NCBI GenBank assembly: GCA_946800325.1
Contig: OX326960.1
Location: 20,044,393 to 20,108,392, forward strand
Reading direction: 5' to 3'
Length of the DNA stretch: 64,000 nt
Source of the DNA: Luzula sylvatica
Lineage: Eukaryota; Streptophyta; Magnoliopsida; Poales; Juncaceae
Positions 45,709 through 57,600 of this stretch are shown in pieces (the stretch's first letter is position 1; each line of letters starts with the position of its first letter). A program made the position numbers and the translations under genes. A model generated the notes under the pieces. It saw nothing but the letters and a program-made list of their open reading frames with translations, did no database searches and was not told the DNA's origin.

Positions 45709-47223
45709 CAAAATTTGTAATCTAAGTTTGTACAGTGGCAAATGTATAGATTCGTTCCACGGGGAGCAATTGCGTCAAAATTTGGATCAAAATGGATGAG
45801 AAATAACGAAGAAAATTCACAGAAGATAGTCCGTTACAACGGAAGTAAGTTCCGTTACAACGGACACTAGGGGTGTGTCTAGCGTAGAGAGTGATATGAA
45901 GGTCCGTTACAACGTAGTAAGTTCCGTTATAACGGAACGAGGTAGTCCGTTATAACGGATAGGAGTAGCGTTATAACGGATTGGTTGATCCGTTACAACG
46001 GACTCTTTTGTCCGTTACAACGCACTAGTATGAGTGCTATTGAATGATTTTCCTTTCTAGTCCGTTACAACGGAAGTAAGGTGCGTTACAACGGAGTACC
46101 AACAGACTGAAAGTCAGGTACAAACCGAATGGTCCGTTACAACGCAAGTTAGGTTCCGTTACAACGGAACTCGTTCTGGATTTCGAAATTGCAATTTGAA
46201 TTTAGGATTGAATTGAAGGTTTGTTTTGAGATTAAACTAAGGGAGATTTAGACTAAATTCAAGGCAGTAATTAAGAGTGAGAGATCAAGTAAAAACGTAA
46301 CAAAGATTTGATTCAAGTATCAAGAACTAAAGATTCGTTAAACCGAGAATTCTTTACACAACAAAATCCAATCAAACAACAATTAATCAAGTAATTGAAA
46401 AGGAGTACACCTAGTTGAGAAAGCCTCGAAGTGAAGCTCCTTGTCTCCTTGCTTCGCACCGAAAGATCCTTGCTCCTTGTCTCGAGAGTGATGGATTGTA
46501 CCGAAAGGATGAAGCTCCGAGTCACGGATCGCAATCACTTCGAAGAAACGTGGATCGAGTCACGGCACTTCTTCTCAAATCCACCGTAGGGAATAGCTCC
46601 TTGTCACGGCCCGATCTTCGAAGGATGAAAAGGATTCGTCGAAGGGATGAGCTCCCTTGTCTCGACTAGTCCTTGAGAGATTTTTCTTGATTGAACTTGA
46701 AGTATCTTGAAGGTTCTTGATTGTGCTTGGAAGAGAGAGGGAGAGAAAGAGAGTGAAGAAGTGTGAAAAGGTAAGAAGAGCGTCCCAAACTCGTGGCCCT
46801 TGTGGTCATATTTATAGCACTCATGGAGTCTTCTTATTGGCCACGAGTTGGTGGAGAGGATTGAGGGTAAGGAGGTAATTCCCACCAAAGGTAGGTGGGC
46901 AGGATAAGGGCTAAGGATTGAGTGGTTTTCGTGTAGACTTTTGTGTAAGTTCCTATCATGATAATTATTTGCCTCCCGTCTCATTCATGTACCGAATATT
47001 TCGGTGTAATATATCGTTTTCACTCCTCTTGACGTGTTGGAGACAACTACACTCTCCAAATTCCCAGAAATTCCTTCTAATTCCTGTGATTAAGCAATAA
47101 AACACACTTAGTGAAGAAATATTCATGTTATCTCAAATATGATTAATAAAGTATATATAATTGTTCTTCACAAGGGCTAAAATCCCCAAATTAAGCATTA
47201 AATTTGTGCCTTATTTGCCTCAC
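45709..47223 (-). mobile_element. Solo-LTR-like insertion in the LINE, TSD ATCAA
   Basis: ATCAA is present once on each side (45704-45708 and 47224-47228), and the LINE reading resumes across it. A 5-bp duplication, an LTR-like TATA box CTATAAATA on the minus strand (46809-46817) and the absence of any gene fit a solo LTR of about 1.5 kb read leftward. On the minus strand it starts GTGAGGCAAATAAGGCAC and ends TTAGATTACAAATTTTG, so the usual TG...CA ends are not perfect. The overlapping frames carry no known domain. Confidence 0.6.
45831..46167. repeat. Twelve spaced CCGTT-N2-AACGG palindromes
   Basis: CCGTTACAACGG or CCGTTATAACGG occurs twelve times at irregular spacing within 340 bp. In five of them one arm has a single-base change (GCGTT, or AACGC/AACGT). 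AACGG is the core recognised by many MYB proteins. The array is downstream of the minus-strand TATA box of the LTR-like element, so it would lie in the transcript. Confidence 0.9.
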
Positions 47224-47228
47224 ATCAA

Positions 47229-47842
47229 TTGACTTTATACTATATAGCCGAAAAATATGGTGGCTCCATAAATTGTTTTCTTCATTTTCAACTACTTTCC
47301 ACATGAACTTTAGTAGTAGTAGTGCCTTGTTTGGTATACCTAATCCTCCATTTTTTTTCGGAAGACATATCGTTTCCCAATTTATAAGACACTTGGCTCA
47401 GTTTGTTTTTTCGTCCCCGGACCATACAAAGGCACGTATTTGTTTTGTGATTTCTTTGACCACCCATTGTGGTAGTAGCTTGCATGATATATATCGGTAT
47501 GTCATTTAGGGTGGCTTTAATGAGGATCAAGCTCCCACCAAAAGAGAGTAGGTTTTCTTTCCAAGAGCTTATATGAATTTGTAGTTTTGCAATTAGCGGC
47601 GGTAGGTATGATGCTTTTGGCGGATTTTTGTTCGTTAGAGGCAATCCGAGATATTGGATAGGGACCTCGGTAATTTGGCAACCAAGAATTTACGATATGG
47701 AAGCATTATGTTGGCTCGGTATATTCAACGTAGAAAATGCACTTTTGTTCCAATTTACGGCCAAGCCCGTTATTTCATTGAATAATTTTATTGCCAAAGT
47801 TATTAATTTTAGGTTTTGTGCATGAGCTTCTACAAAGAATAT
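47229..47842 (-). pseudogene. LINE reverse transcriptase fragment
   Basis: Reading leftward: FFVEAHAQNLKLITLAIKLF then NEITGLAVNWNKSAFSTLN, a stop, then GCQITEVPIQYLGLPLTN, SWKENLLSFGGSLILIKATL and IPIYIMQA. After a frame change it continues LPQWVVKEITKQIRAFVW and NGGLGIPNKALLLLKFMWK. These are the segments just C-terminal to the catalytic FADD box in plant L1-type LINEs. The FADD box itself is lost at the right edge (stop near 47845). At least one frameshift and two stops make it dead. Confidence 0.82.
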
Positions 47843-49038
47843 TTATTTATCTAATCTAATCACACCTAATTCTAATAATCCAACGGTCAAATTATGAACC
47901 GTCAGATACACCTACCTAGGATTTGAGCCATTGATTTTTTTTATTTTTTTTTATTTTTTTTTTTGAAGAAAGCTAGAGAGGGCTTTTGCATCCCCCATCT
48001 ATGCTGATTTTTTATTATTAAAATTGGTCCAACTTGCTATATTTACACGGTTGAAGTGCTACAGGAAGAGAAAGTAAAAGACATGAATTTGTGAAGTGGG
48101 CTTTTCAGCATTACGGCCCAGAGATGAAGTTTAGGTTTTTCTTTTTGCTTTGTGCGTAGTCTTTGGGTATTCTGCAATTCACACCGCTCTGCGAGCCAAT
48201 AGGATTACTTCCTATCCACTTCCATTTTTTTAACTCTTTCTTCCTCTTTTGTGTTCTCAGTCTGAGGCTTCGAGCTCCCTCTCTTCGTCTTCGAGCCATT
48301 GATCTATTCATATACAAAAGTAATTCGGCCCAATCATATATTTTACGTAGAAATAGAATAGGAGAACATCTCCATTGCGTCTTCATTGGCCTTGTCCAGT
48401 TGTTCTTCATCAGAAATGCTTTCAGCCCCCTCAAGTTCAGCTGAGGAATTCTCCACAATGAACTTGTCTCATAACATCTTAAAGCGTCTAATAGATCGGA
48501 TGATGCAAATTTTGAGAGACACCGATATGGAGAGGAGGCTTTAAAAAAAAAAATACCGTTTGAAAAGCCGAGGAGGCTTTAAAAAAATAACGAAACATAC
48601 AATCTAGATATAAAGACTATAATACCCCTAAATCCTAATCAATTCTCTTACTACTTAATGTATCTCCATTGTTACTTTCTTTCTCCCGAGATGTTTTATA
48701 AAAAAATACCATTCATATCATGAAAATTGATATCTTGTTTATTTACATTATGATAAATGTATGATGATTTAAGTCGAGATGTTTAAGAAAATCAGGGGCT
48801 AGATTAAGATAAATATTTATTTAGATTAAGATAAATATATGATGATTTATTTATTGAAATTACAACTTGCCTTGAAATATCAAGGCCATTATTTATTTAT
48901 TTATTAGAGGAAAAAATGTAAATTTTCTTGGGCCTTGATATTTGAAAATTTGTTTTATTTCCATTTCACTAAATAATTTAAAATGAGCACAGCCCAACTT
49001 CACAGCAAGGGTGATCCATGAGCATTGAAAAACATGTA
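47843..49038. other. Spacer with a weak exon-like minus frame at 48343-48456
   Basis: The minus frame 48456-48343 reads VENSSAELEGAESISDEEQ then LDKANEDAMEMFSY and a stop. It is acidic and protein-like, perhaps an exon remnant of a gene I cannot name. A 30-bp GGAGGCTTTAAAAAAA-type duplication lies near 48535-48590. The rest is AT-rich. Confidence 0.35.
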
Positions 49039-49395
49039 GGGGGCGTTTGGTTGAAGCTTTGGAATGAGAATGCCTTGGCATACTCCAGCATGGATTCCAT
49101 TCCAATGTTTGGTTTGCGCGCTAGGTAATAAAGTAACGGAATACTCCATTCCCTAGGGCATAATTGATGGAAATAGTATTACCACCAAAATTGGTGGCTT
49201 TTCTCTATTCCCATGGGAAAGAAATTACATGTCATATCATATCGTACTTATAAAAACAACATATTCATTAAATTAATATATTTATATTAAATTGTTGTCA
49301 TAAAATATACTAGAATAAAATAAAAAATACAACAAAATATATCATTGCAATAATAAAATTAATAATTCGTCAAAATACGAAATAACTAAATTGGT

Positions 49396-49603
49396 TTAAT
49401 TAATATTCCTTGAATTCCTCCACTGATTAAACATTTGTTCGGCTAGAGTATCTCTCCAATGTGTCCACTCGTCACTTGTTTCGATATGTGTAATTCGATT
49501 ATTCTCTATCTCATCCGTCGACTGAAATAAATTATTTTCTTGAGATTTTTCTCTATCTCATCCGTCGACTGAAATAAATTATTTTCTTGAGATTGTTCTT
49601 CCA
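49396..49603 (-). pseudogene. PIF/Harbinger transposase (HARBI1-like) C-terminal tail
   Basis: Minus frame ending at TAA 49398-49396 reads ENNRITHIETSDEWTHWR then DTLAEQMFNQWRNSRN. The W-x2-x-R-D-x-L-A-x2-M-F-x2-W pattern is the conserved C-terminus of plant HARBI1-type transposases. The DDE catalytic region is gone. A ~53-bp tandem duplication (GATGAGATAGAG...CAGTCGACG), seen at 49510-49600, throws the upstream reading out of frame. Confidence 0.72.
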
Positions 49604-50149
49604 TTGTTAGAGGAGTGGACTATTGTTTTCGGTAAAGATCGTGCTAACGGATTAGGGGCACAGTGCCCTGCTGATGCGGTTGAACAAATCGACCTCGAAG
49701 AAGCAAATTCTCCTCCACCGCCAAATAATGTTACAAGAAATAACACAGTTAGTTTAGACGATTTAGAGGAAGGCCTTGTTGATAGTCCTGTTGGAACGCA
49801 AACAAATACTTCATCTGTACCTAGAAAGTCCAGAAAAAGAAAAATTCAAGCTGGAGATGAGTTCAACGAGTCGATTGGCAAATCAATATGTTCTATAGAG
49901 AATATGTTTAGCAATGCAAATGAAAATATTGCAAAACTTGTAAATTGTTTTCAATTTAAGTCTGAAGATGCAGCAAAGAAAGATAGAGTATTTGAAGAGC
50001 TAATGAAATTACCAGGATTAACGAGTCAAGACCGCATGAAAGCAGGAGCCCTTATTTCAAAAGATACAAGCATGACAAAGTACTTTTTCAGACTACCAGA
50101 TAATGTGAAGGAAGAATATGTACTTTGGGTGCTTGGTGGTTGCAAGTAG
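49604..50149 (+). CDS. Myb/SANT-like PIF/Harbinger ORF, N-terminally truncated (181 codons)
   Basis: The second gene of plant PIF/Harbinger elements encodes a Myb/SANT-like protein that works with the transposase in binding and nuclear import. This frame lacks an ATG at its left edge and lacks the trihelix-type DNA-binding domain. It starts in the linker EEWTIVFGKDRANGLGAQ then PADAVEQIDLEE. A basic patch PRKSRKRKIQ follows (about residues 71-80), possibly a nuclear localisation signal. The conserved C-terminal block is LMKLPGLTSQDRMKAGAL through FFRLPDNVKEEYV. The frame is intact over 181 codons, suggesting a fairly young element or recent deletion. Confidence 0.75.
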   Translation: MLEEWTIVFGKDRANGLGAQCPADAVEQIDLEEANSPPPPNNVTRNNTVSLDDLEEGLVDSPVGTQTNTSSVPRKSRKRKIQAGDEFNESIGKSICSIENMFSNANENIAKLVNCFQFKSEDAAKKDRVFEELMKLPGLTSQDRMKAGALISKDTSMTKYFFRLPDNVKEEYVLWVLGGCK

Positions 50150-51014
50150 TAATATTTTGAGAAATCTATTTTATAATAATATGTTGCTTGATTTATAATA
50201 TTTTGTTGACAATAAATAATTATTTTTATAATTTGAATTATTTGTTTGGATGAGTTATTTATTTTATAACAAAAAATTAGTATAAATATGTTAGTTTTGC
50301 AAATATAGAATGTTTTAAAATATTACATTTCTGATGAATTAGCATGCCATGGAATAAATAAATTTCTAACCAAACATGGTAATCAAGTATTCCAAGGAAT
50401 AATATGCCTTGGCATACTTTATGTCAAGGCGTTCTTCAAAACTCCAACCAAACGTCCCCGTATTGACAAACAAAATAATAATATATCAACATGAAAAAAA
50501 CAGCGATTTTCTAACTTGGTATTTGCAAGCTAATTTTTTCATTTCAGTATGGTCCATAATGAACCCAATATAGATATGAAATGGGTTTTTTACCAAATTT
50601 CCGTAGTGCGGCCTTCCTTCCCTATTCTTCTCTTCGTTTCTCTTTGTTTCTTCATCGTGTTTTTCTTTTTCTTTTTCATCTTGATTTGTTTCTTAAAATT
50701 GTGTTTCTATCAGATCGTTGTACAGGGGGAATCAGATCCACTTCTCAATTTCTCAATTTCGTTTGCTCCTTTTTTGCATCTATATCGTCTCTCGTCTTTA
50801 CAATTGAACAAAGAATAAGAAAAGTAAACGAAGCTGTTTGCAATGTGTTTGCGGTAAGGTAATTGTGATAAGAGGCGATTGTTCCGCTACAAACGCCATG
50901 TCCGATTTGGGGGATTTTGAAGAAATACCTGACCTCATTCTATTTTTCCCCTCTTCTTACCTTGCCTATTTTCACTATCATTCTCGGTTTATAAGGAGAT
51001 AAATGTGGAATATC

Positions 51015-51130
51015 AGAGAATATTGCAACTCCGAATATGAATTATTTGGTTATAAATTATAATAAGAATTTAATCAAAAAAAAAAAAAATTATAATAAGA
51101 ATTATTTGGTTATAAATTATAATAAGAAGA
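51015..51130. repeat. ~55-bp direct duplication
   Basis: GAATTATTTGGTTATAAATT with ATAATAAGAA occurs at about 51037 and 51098, separated by a poly-A run. Confidence 0.8.
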
Positions 51131-51234
51131 TTGAATCACAGGCTATGTTCAAAACTGCCATTTCAATCTCAGGTTACGAGGAAAGAAATGTGGGCTATGT
51201 TAATACTTAATATATATAATTCGAGTTTTCAGAT

Positions 51235-51665
51235 CTTGTATTACATGAAAATATCATACGTACCTCTTCTAAAACTATAAATATCAACAACACTGGCAGG
51301 TTCCAGTGCTTTTTTGGTTGCTATCATATGTAATTAATTTTGGGCATTCTCATGATGCTGCAACTTTTATTTTAATATCATATGTAATTAACTCGCACCT
51401 TTTATTTTAATATCATATGTAATTAACTCGCACCTTTTATTTTAATATCATATGTAATTAATTCGCACCTTTTATTTTACATGCAACTTTGGGCATTCTC
51501 ATGATGCTGCAAATATTGTATTACATGAAAATATCATATGTACCCCTTTTAAAACTATAAATATCAACAACACTGGCAGGTTCCAGTGCTTTTTTGGTTG
51601 CTATTACTGTAATTAACTCGCACCTTTTATTTTACATGCAACTTTGGGCATTCTCATGATGCTGC
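51235..51665. repeat. Nested repeat: ~300-bp direct duplication containing a 36-bp tandem
   Basis: ACACTGGCAGGTTCCAGTGC occurs at 51291 and 51570, each followed by TTTTTTGGTTGCTAT. TTTGGGCATTCTCATGATGC occurs three times. In the first part CGCACCTTTTATTTTAATAT with CATATGTAATTAA is repeated head to tail about four times. The sequence ACACTGGCAGGTTCCAGTG is itself an inverted repeat (CACTGG...CCAGTG). Confidence 0.85.
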
Positions 51666-53799
51666 AACATCACAAAATTGTTCGGTTCTTATCCTAGTTC
51701 GAAGGCAAATTGCTAAATTTGCTAGCTATTCTTACAAATTGGGCTTTTGAAAAGGCTACATGTAAAAAAAAATCTTTCTAAATTGACTTTTTGATCAAAT
51801 TTTGGTTGGTTTGATAATTTGGGTGAGGTGGCCTAAAGATGAGTGAGTGAAAAATAAAGGGTTGGAGTTGATTACGAAAATTCTTGTATTTTCTTTCTTT
51901 TATTCTCCTGTGTTTCTTGTTTTCTTCTCTTTTCTAGTTGTTTTGAATTTTTTATTTTTATGGGGATCTATGATTATGAAGAGAAATCAGATCAGATACA
52001 ATTTGTCCTACACACCAAATTGTTCCTTTTGTATATGAGCCCCTCGTTTCGTACTCCCATTCAATCTCTCTCAGCCCGTTTGCAACATAGCACCTGCAGA
52101 GGTTTCGCTTTGAGAATTTCGCAACATAGCACATGCTGAATCTTTGCAGAGGTTTCGCTTCCGAAACTTCCTTTGCGAATTTCTTCTTGAATTTCTCCTG
52201 TCAAATCATATTTATCCAATGATATTTTTGAGGCTCTATTTTTACAGGGACGTATATGGAATTAGCTGTATTGTTAAGGGTTTGTGTACCTATGTGAGAT
52301 AGCTCAAATTTGCAGATTTCCAATCAATCTTTAAAAAGGCAAAAAAAAAAAAAAAAAAGGAAAATATAATTACAACATGTAAAATTAATTTTATTTGGGT
52401 ATTAAATAAAAAAAAAATTAAGGTAAAACTGCTCGAACATCATTTAATTTAATCGGCACTAAGTATCGCTGAAAGAATTGCCCCCTGCTCGAACCCTAAT
52501 AATTATTTGAGTGAAGACGAATTTATTGAGAAAGTTTTATATATTTGAGAGAAGAGGAGTTTTATTGAAAACGTATTTAAAGAGAAAATGAGGTTAATTG
52601 AGAAGATTAATTCTCCACAAGAAAGAATCTTTGTGAAATTATTTTTTTGTTATTTTGAGGGAAGCTTTTTTGTTGTTGCAAAATTGCAATTTTTAAGAAG
52701 AAGAAGGATGTTAATATTAACATGCATGTTTAACCGGGGAAAAAGTCATATTTGAGATTGCCTGCCTTCATGTTTTCAGGAAAGAACAATAACTAATGAT
52801 GAATTATTCAAATCTAAGGAAAATGAAGTATTAAAAATGAGAGGGAGGTTTCAAATGCGCCAAAATGCCAGCACAAAAGTCCTTCAAAGCACCAAAATGC
52901 ATCTGCTTTATTTTCATTAATATAATCATATACATATGTATTTGACATGGGCGAGCAATGATTACACGTTTCAAATGCGCAATTTTTCTTGTTTTCGTAA
53001 TAAGATTTTCATGGAGTCATTGATGCCGTGTTAGGATTAGATTTTGTTATATTTTGTTACCGTTAAAATAAGATTAGTGATGTAAACCGTATGATTAAAA
53101 TCGAATGCTCAATATTAAATACACTTTCCACTTGACAAAGAATATTAAGAGTTTTGTTATATTTTCGTTTGACACACAAAATTTATGCATTTTTGTTCTT
53201 CAAAAAATCTTTATTTCTTATATTCAATAATTACTACAAATAATAACATTCACCTCCAATTAATTGATGCATGTACATGTTTTTTTATTATGAAATATTA
53301 AATTTTTTGAATACATTTTGTCTTTGCATCTTCTGTTTGAAGATATATTGTAATATACTATATGTAAGCTAAATTATAATACTAACATTCTTTATTATTA
53401 TTTCATGGTACTTAAGACTTATATACTTTTATATGATGTGAACAAAATATATGTATAATACATGAATATATTGTTATATTATTGATACTTTATGAAACAC
53501 TAAATAATGAATCAACGATATTATATTATTTATTTGAAAATTATATCATTTATAATATAAAATAATTATAATAAAAGAGATTTTAAAAAACAATTTAAAA
53601 CTAAAAGATGCATACATTTTTGTTGTTAAAAAAACTTCATGCATATATTTAATAGTTACATGTGATATTTTTCACTTCCAATTAATCAATGATCGTGTAT
53701 GCTTTTATTACAAAACATTTATTTTTTTGATATAATTATCTTTCCGTCTTCCATGTGTTTATTTCAATACTTAAATTTACATATAATATTTTTTTTATC

Positions 53800-54166
53800 A
53801 GCAAACTTAAAGAGTTAGATATTATTATATGCATGTGAATAATATATGCTCATAATTTATTATCATACATGAATGAATTATTATACTATTGATTTTTTTA
53901 GGAGAACGCCTAATAATGATATTATAATATTTATTTAAAAATTATATCATTTATAACATAAGAGATTTCAAATACAATTTCAAACTAGAAAATTATACAA
54001 CTATCTGATAATATTTATTATCTACATAACCATAAAATGAATTTACAACAAATATAACATGTTCACATGACAACACTATGATTTTTTTTTGTTTAATATT
54101 TTTTTGACATACACAAGTTATATATATTTTTGCTTAATAAATCTTAATTTAGGTATTTAATGTTTC
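53800..54166. repeat. Duplication D5, copy 1 (partner 58085-58451)
   Basis: AAACTTAAAGAGTTAGATA onward matches 58085 onward and leads straight into D2. The ~1-kb direct repeat D5+D2 thus occurs twice about 4.3 kb apart. Confidence 0.85.
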
Positions 54167-55680
54167 TTAAGTATGTCCTCTTTCACTTCAAAATAATAAA
54201 TACATGTATATGTTTTTTTAAGAAATTTATAATTCTTCTGAGAATTATTTAAATATTTTTTTGAGGACTATCGGAGATGAAAAAATCATTACTAATTAAT
54301 TGCACGGATATGTTTGATTATTATTAAAAAGTTACCAACTAAAATACAACCGAAATAAGAATAAAATTGTCATTTTATAATGTAAATATTTGCTTGATAT
54401 GTTAATAGTAATCTATAAACATGTTAATAGTAAATTTAAATACATTATTCTCGCTGGATATGCGTGAACTTTTGATAATTTCCAATAACTCAAAAGAAAA
54501 ATATAAGTTTTTTTAATGGGTATATTTTATTATCTACATGATGCAAAAATATATACCAGATAATATATATACGTTTGTTCTTTTGAAGATAAGCGCTTGA
54601 GAATATAGATACTTCTGTTTCTTAGCTTATCTTTGTTAATCTTAATCTATCACAACACGACAAAGTAAGATTACATTAATAAAGAACATTTTTTATGCAA
54701 TCCATAATAAGAAGAATGTAGGAAATTGCTCGTCTGATTCAAGTAACAATTAATTATGTTAAATTATGAATCATTTTAATTCAAGGGGTCAAGTTAAGTT
54801 GGTTGCGTCATTGGTTCTTGTGTTATCTTTAGGGGTGTCAATGGTGTGGATATTGCCCGAACCGACCCGAACCGTATCCGAAAAATTATCCGGATCCGAA
54901 AAAAAAAAACCGGATCCATTCGGATCTGGGTCAGAACCATATCCATATTTTCGGATCCGGATTCGGATCTGGTACGTTATTTTCAGTCGGATCCGGATCT
55001 GGATCCGGATAGTATCCGGATCCGGATTCGGATTCGGATAGTATCCGGATTCGGATCTGGTACGTTATTTTCAGTCGGATCCGGATCCGGATCCGGATAG
55101 TATCCGGATCCGAATAAATTTTGAAAATACCATGCAAAAAAAATTAATTGGATTTTTGTTTTTATTGGATTCGGATCTGGTACGTTTTTTTTATTTAATT
55201 GGATTCTTGTTTTTACTTTAGATTTGTTTCATATTGTCAGAGATATACCATGCAAAAAAAATTAAAATCTTTTTTATTTTCCTCTAATTAATAATTACCA
55301 CTCTAATCTTAAAAATAAACTGTATCCGTTTTATATAGAATTTTTTTTTATTTTTATATTTCAATATCGTAGTATCCGTTTTAATATCCGAATATAAACC
55401 GTATCCGTATCCGTATCCGACAATATCCGAACCGTATCCGTATCCGTTTAGTATCCGAACCGTATCCGGATCCGAGTAATTCCGTATCCGAATCCGTATC
55501 CGAAAAAAAATATGGATATGGATCTGGTTCGACCACTATCCGAACCGTATCCGAACCATTGACACCCCTAGTTATCTTCGTCGAGAAATTGATATCAACA
55601 AATGAAATGTTTGTTGTTCTTATTAAAAAAAAAATATGAAAATGATCCATTTGTCCAATCACAAATCACTATACTTAATT
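54167..55680. repeat. Duplication D2, copy 2, carrying a hAT insertion
   Basis: Matches 15236-16018 and 58451-59214 apart from the 741-bp hAT at 54830-55570, small deletions near 54630 and 54775, and the MULE inserted at its right end. Confidence 0.88.
54830..55570. mobile_element. hAT non-autonomous element, TSD GTTATCTT, CGGATCC-type repeats
   Basis: TIRs TAGGGGTGTCAATGG and CCATTGACACCCCTA. GTTATCTT lies at 54822-54829 and 55571-55578. Empty sites at 15908-15915 and 59104-59111 confirm the boundaries. Subterminal arrays are TCCGGATCCGGAT and TATCCGAACCGTATCCG. The Ile/Arg/Asp-rich frames are repeat-derived. No transposase. Confidence 0.95.
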
Positions 55681-55682
55681 AT

Positions 55683-56517
55683 CAAAAAGTCTACACATCA
55701 CATCACATCCAAACAAAAATTACCGAAGTGTTCCCGAAATCTGATGTGGAGGTAAACCTGTCTATTCTAACAGCCACGTAGGAATACCGGATCCAAGGAA
55801 AAAAAGATTTGCTCCTTCTCCGTGATTGCACCTCTTCTGTAGATCTTTGCTAAACTTGTGCTTTCCTGTTTTGTTTGCATAATGTTTCTTCCAAAAGTCT
55901 GTTATTGTTATTGGCCCCTCAACTTTTTACTTGGATCACTTAGGCCCTCGAACTTTATTTCGGTTCACTTAACCCCTTTAATTTTTCGTTTAGTTTGAAA
56001 TTTCCCTTCCATCCGTTAACTAGTGACTTGACAGTTAAATTAATTAATTGACAGCCAAATAACCCCATCCCTTAGTTCATGTCATATGCCATGTCACATA
56101 GTTATACATAGGGGTGTTCTTCAATATATTATCAGGGTTTAAAAATCAGGAGAAAATAGGCAAGCGATTGAACTTTAAACGAATCTAATTCGGCCAATAG
56201 GAGAATTTGGGGCCTGGGAGAGAGAAAATTTTGGCGAAGAGGAGAATTTGGAGCGTGAAAGAGTTATGGCAAAGAGGATAACTGAATCCATTGAAGCAAC
56301 TACTAAGAAGCTAAAAATGTAAGAGCAAATTCGGAAATGATCTCGAGAAGATTGAATCGGGGAGAAGTGAAGCTGTGAAGGGGGGAGACAATATAATTCT
56401 CTCATTTTTCTCTTTGGAGTAAGCATTCATACGTGGATGTGAGAATAAACAGATTTACCTCCACATCAGACTTCGGGAACACTTCGGTGGTTTTTGTTTG
56501 GATCTGTAGACTTTTTG
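55683..56517. mobile_element. 835-bp MULE-type element, TSD CTTAATTAT (9 bp)
   Basis: Inverted ends CAAAAAGTCTACA and TGTAGACTTTTTG, with homology for about 85 bp inward (GATCCAAACAAAAA-type, CCGAAGTGTTCCCGAA, TCTGATGTGGAGGTAAA). CTTAATTAT is at 55674-55682 and 56518-56526. Single copies occur at 16010-16018 and 59206-59214, giving two empty sites. The interior holds GGCCCCTCAACTTT-type text and GAGAATTTGG repeats but no recognisable protein. Confidence 0.93.
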
Positions 56518-56526
56518 CTTAATTAT

Positions 56527-57600
56527 TTCTTTAAGTTTATCCAAAATTGAGCACATCTCAAAATTAAGCCATACAATCCTGATAAGTGTACTTGTCAATT
56601 ATTATATAAGAAAACATAATCTAATTCTAATTTTATTCCAACGGTAATCGATTCCATGTCCTTGCATAAACAAGTATGGTCTCTCTCATATTTTTCTTTT
56701 TAAATACAAAAAAAAGAACATTATTTTATGGAACAAATACGGTCTCTCTCATATAATCCGTTTTAAAATGAAAATTTAAAAAATAACCTCATTTTTGAAA
56801 ATATTCCAAAAATAATTCATAATTCATAACTGATTATTAAATCCTAATGCATAGTTTATGTCGATGACTTGTGTGTTTAGGCTATTATCTCCTTAACAAG
56901 TTAGGATATTATTTGTTCCAATAATTTTGTAAATCTTTTGAATATATATTATCAAATATATCCAAAATATTAATCTGTCGTTAAATATAACTCGATTTTT
57001 AATTATAAACTTAATGAAATCACTGACTTCAGGATCATTAGAAATTTAGACCAAAATGCCCTTTCTTCTCCAACAAGTCGTGACTAAATTCCCCTTTCTC
57101 ACTCGTTTATCAAACTCTTGGACATACTTAATAAACATATAAGAAATTGCCCCTAAATACTAATCCTAATCCTAAAGAGTTATTGCCTACTTTATTTTTT
57201 GTTGTAACGATCCAATTATTGGAACAACTAAATCATATTCCTGACAAAGATCCTACATGATTTCACAAGGTTTACAATTTTAAAATTTTTTTCTTTCACC
57301 TTTTCAGAATGAAATTTGGATGACTCGAAATAAACTGTGTGACTTGTTCATTCATTTTGTATGAATATTTTAGTTGATCGTCATTGATCTTCTATTATAT
57401 AACTCTACTTGTCTACTTGATGGGTGCAAAAACACAAAAACAAAAATAACAATTCCTATTGTTGTTTTTTGTTGGTATACACATGTGTATTTTTATAGGA
57501 TTAGTGAGTGAATACATGCTATTTGAACTATTGGAGGAGATTGAAAATGAAAATGCATGTTCACCGTAAGTAATGATAAGAATTAAAGTTCGTAGAGTCA
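56527..57600. repeat. Duplication D3, copy 2 with a large deletion relative to 17.8-25.0 kb
   Basis: 56543-57122 matches 17790-18303. After CTTGGAC the text jumps to the edge of the Pack-MULE right arm (57138, CATATAAGAAATTGCCCC) and then matches 22990-23062 and 24570-24960. It thus lacks the direct-repeat/ORF unit, the MITE, most of the Pack-MULE and the 23065-24569 element. A ~65-bp extra segment (56693-56757) repeats GGTCTCTCTCATAT. Confidence 0.85.

Larger units (their letters stand above)
49039..50459. mobile_element. Internally deleted PIF/Harbinger transposon, TSD GTA
   Basis: TIRs GGGGGCGTTTGGTTGAAG and, inverted, GGGGACGTTTGGTTGGAG. GTA is duplicated at 49036-49038 and 50460-50462. 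Subterminal CCTTGGCATAC and CATTCCAATG motifs appear in both arms. Two partial genes point outward from the middle: the transposase tail to the left and the Myb/SANT-like tail to the right. Their 5' parts are missing at the junction near 49603, consistent with one internal deletion. Confidence 0.88.
50460..53799. other. AT-rich stretch without a supported gene
   Basis: Plus frames at 50549-50862 and 51847-52038 are hydrophobic and low-complexity with no recognised family. Repeats are listed separately. Short duplications of GCAACATAGCAC...GCAGAGGTTTCGCTT occur near 52083-52158. Poly-A at 52341-52359. Nothing else is seen. Confidence 0.5.

Noticed and set aside
48111..48458. 115-codon minus-strand frame
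   Set aside because: Its composition is poor. A different frame of the same DNA (48343-48456) is more protein-like, so I mention only that one, at low confidence.
54766..55662. Ile/Arg/Asp- and Gly/Ser-rich frames
   Set aside because: Generated by CGGATC-type subterminal repeats of the hAT element. Similar frames at 29888-30292, 32198-33746 and 62481-62825 have the same cause.
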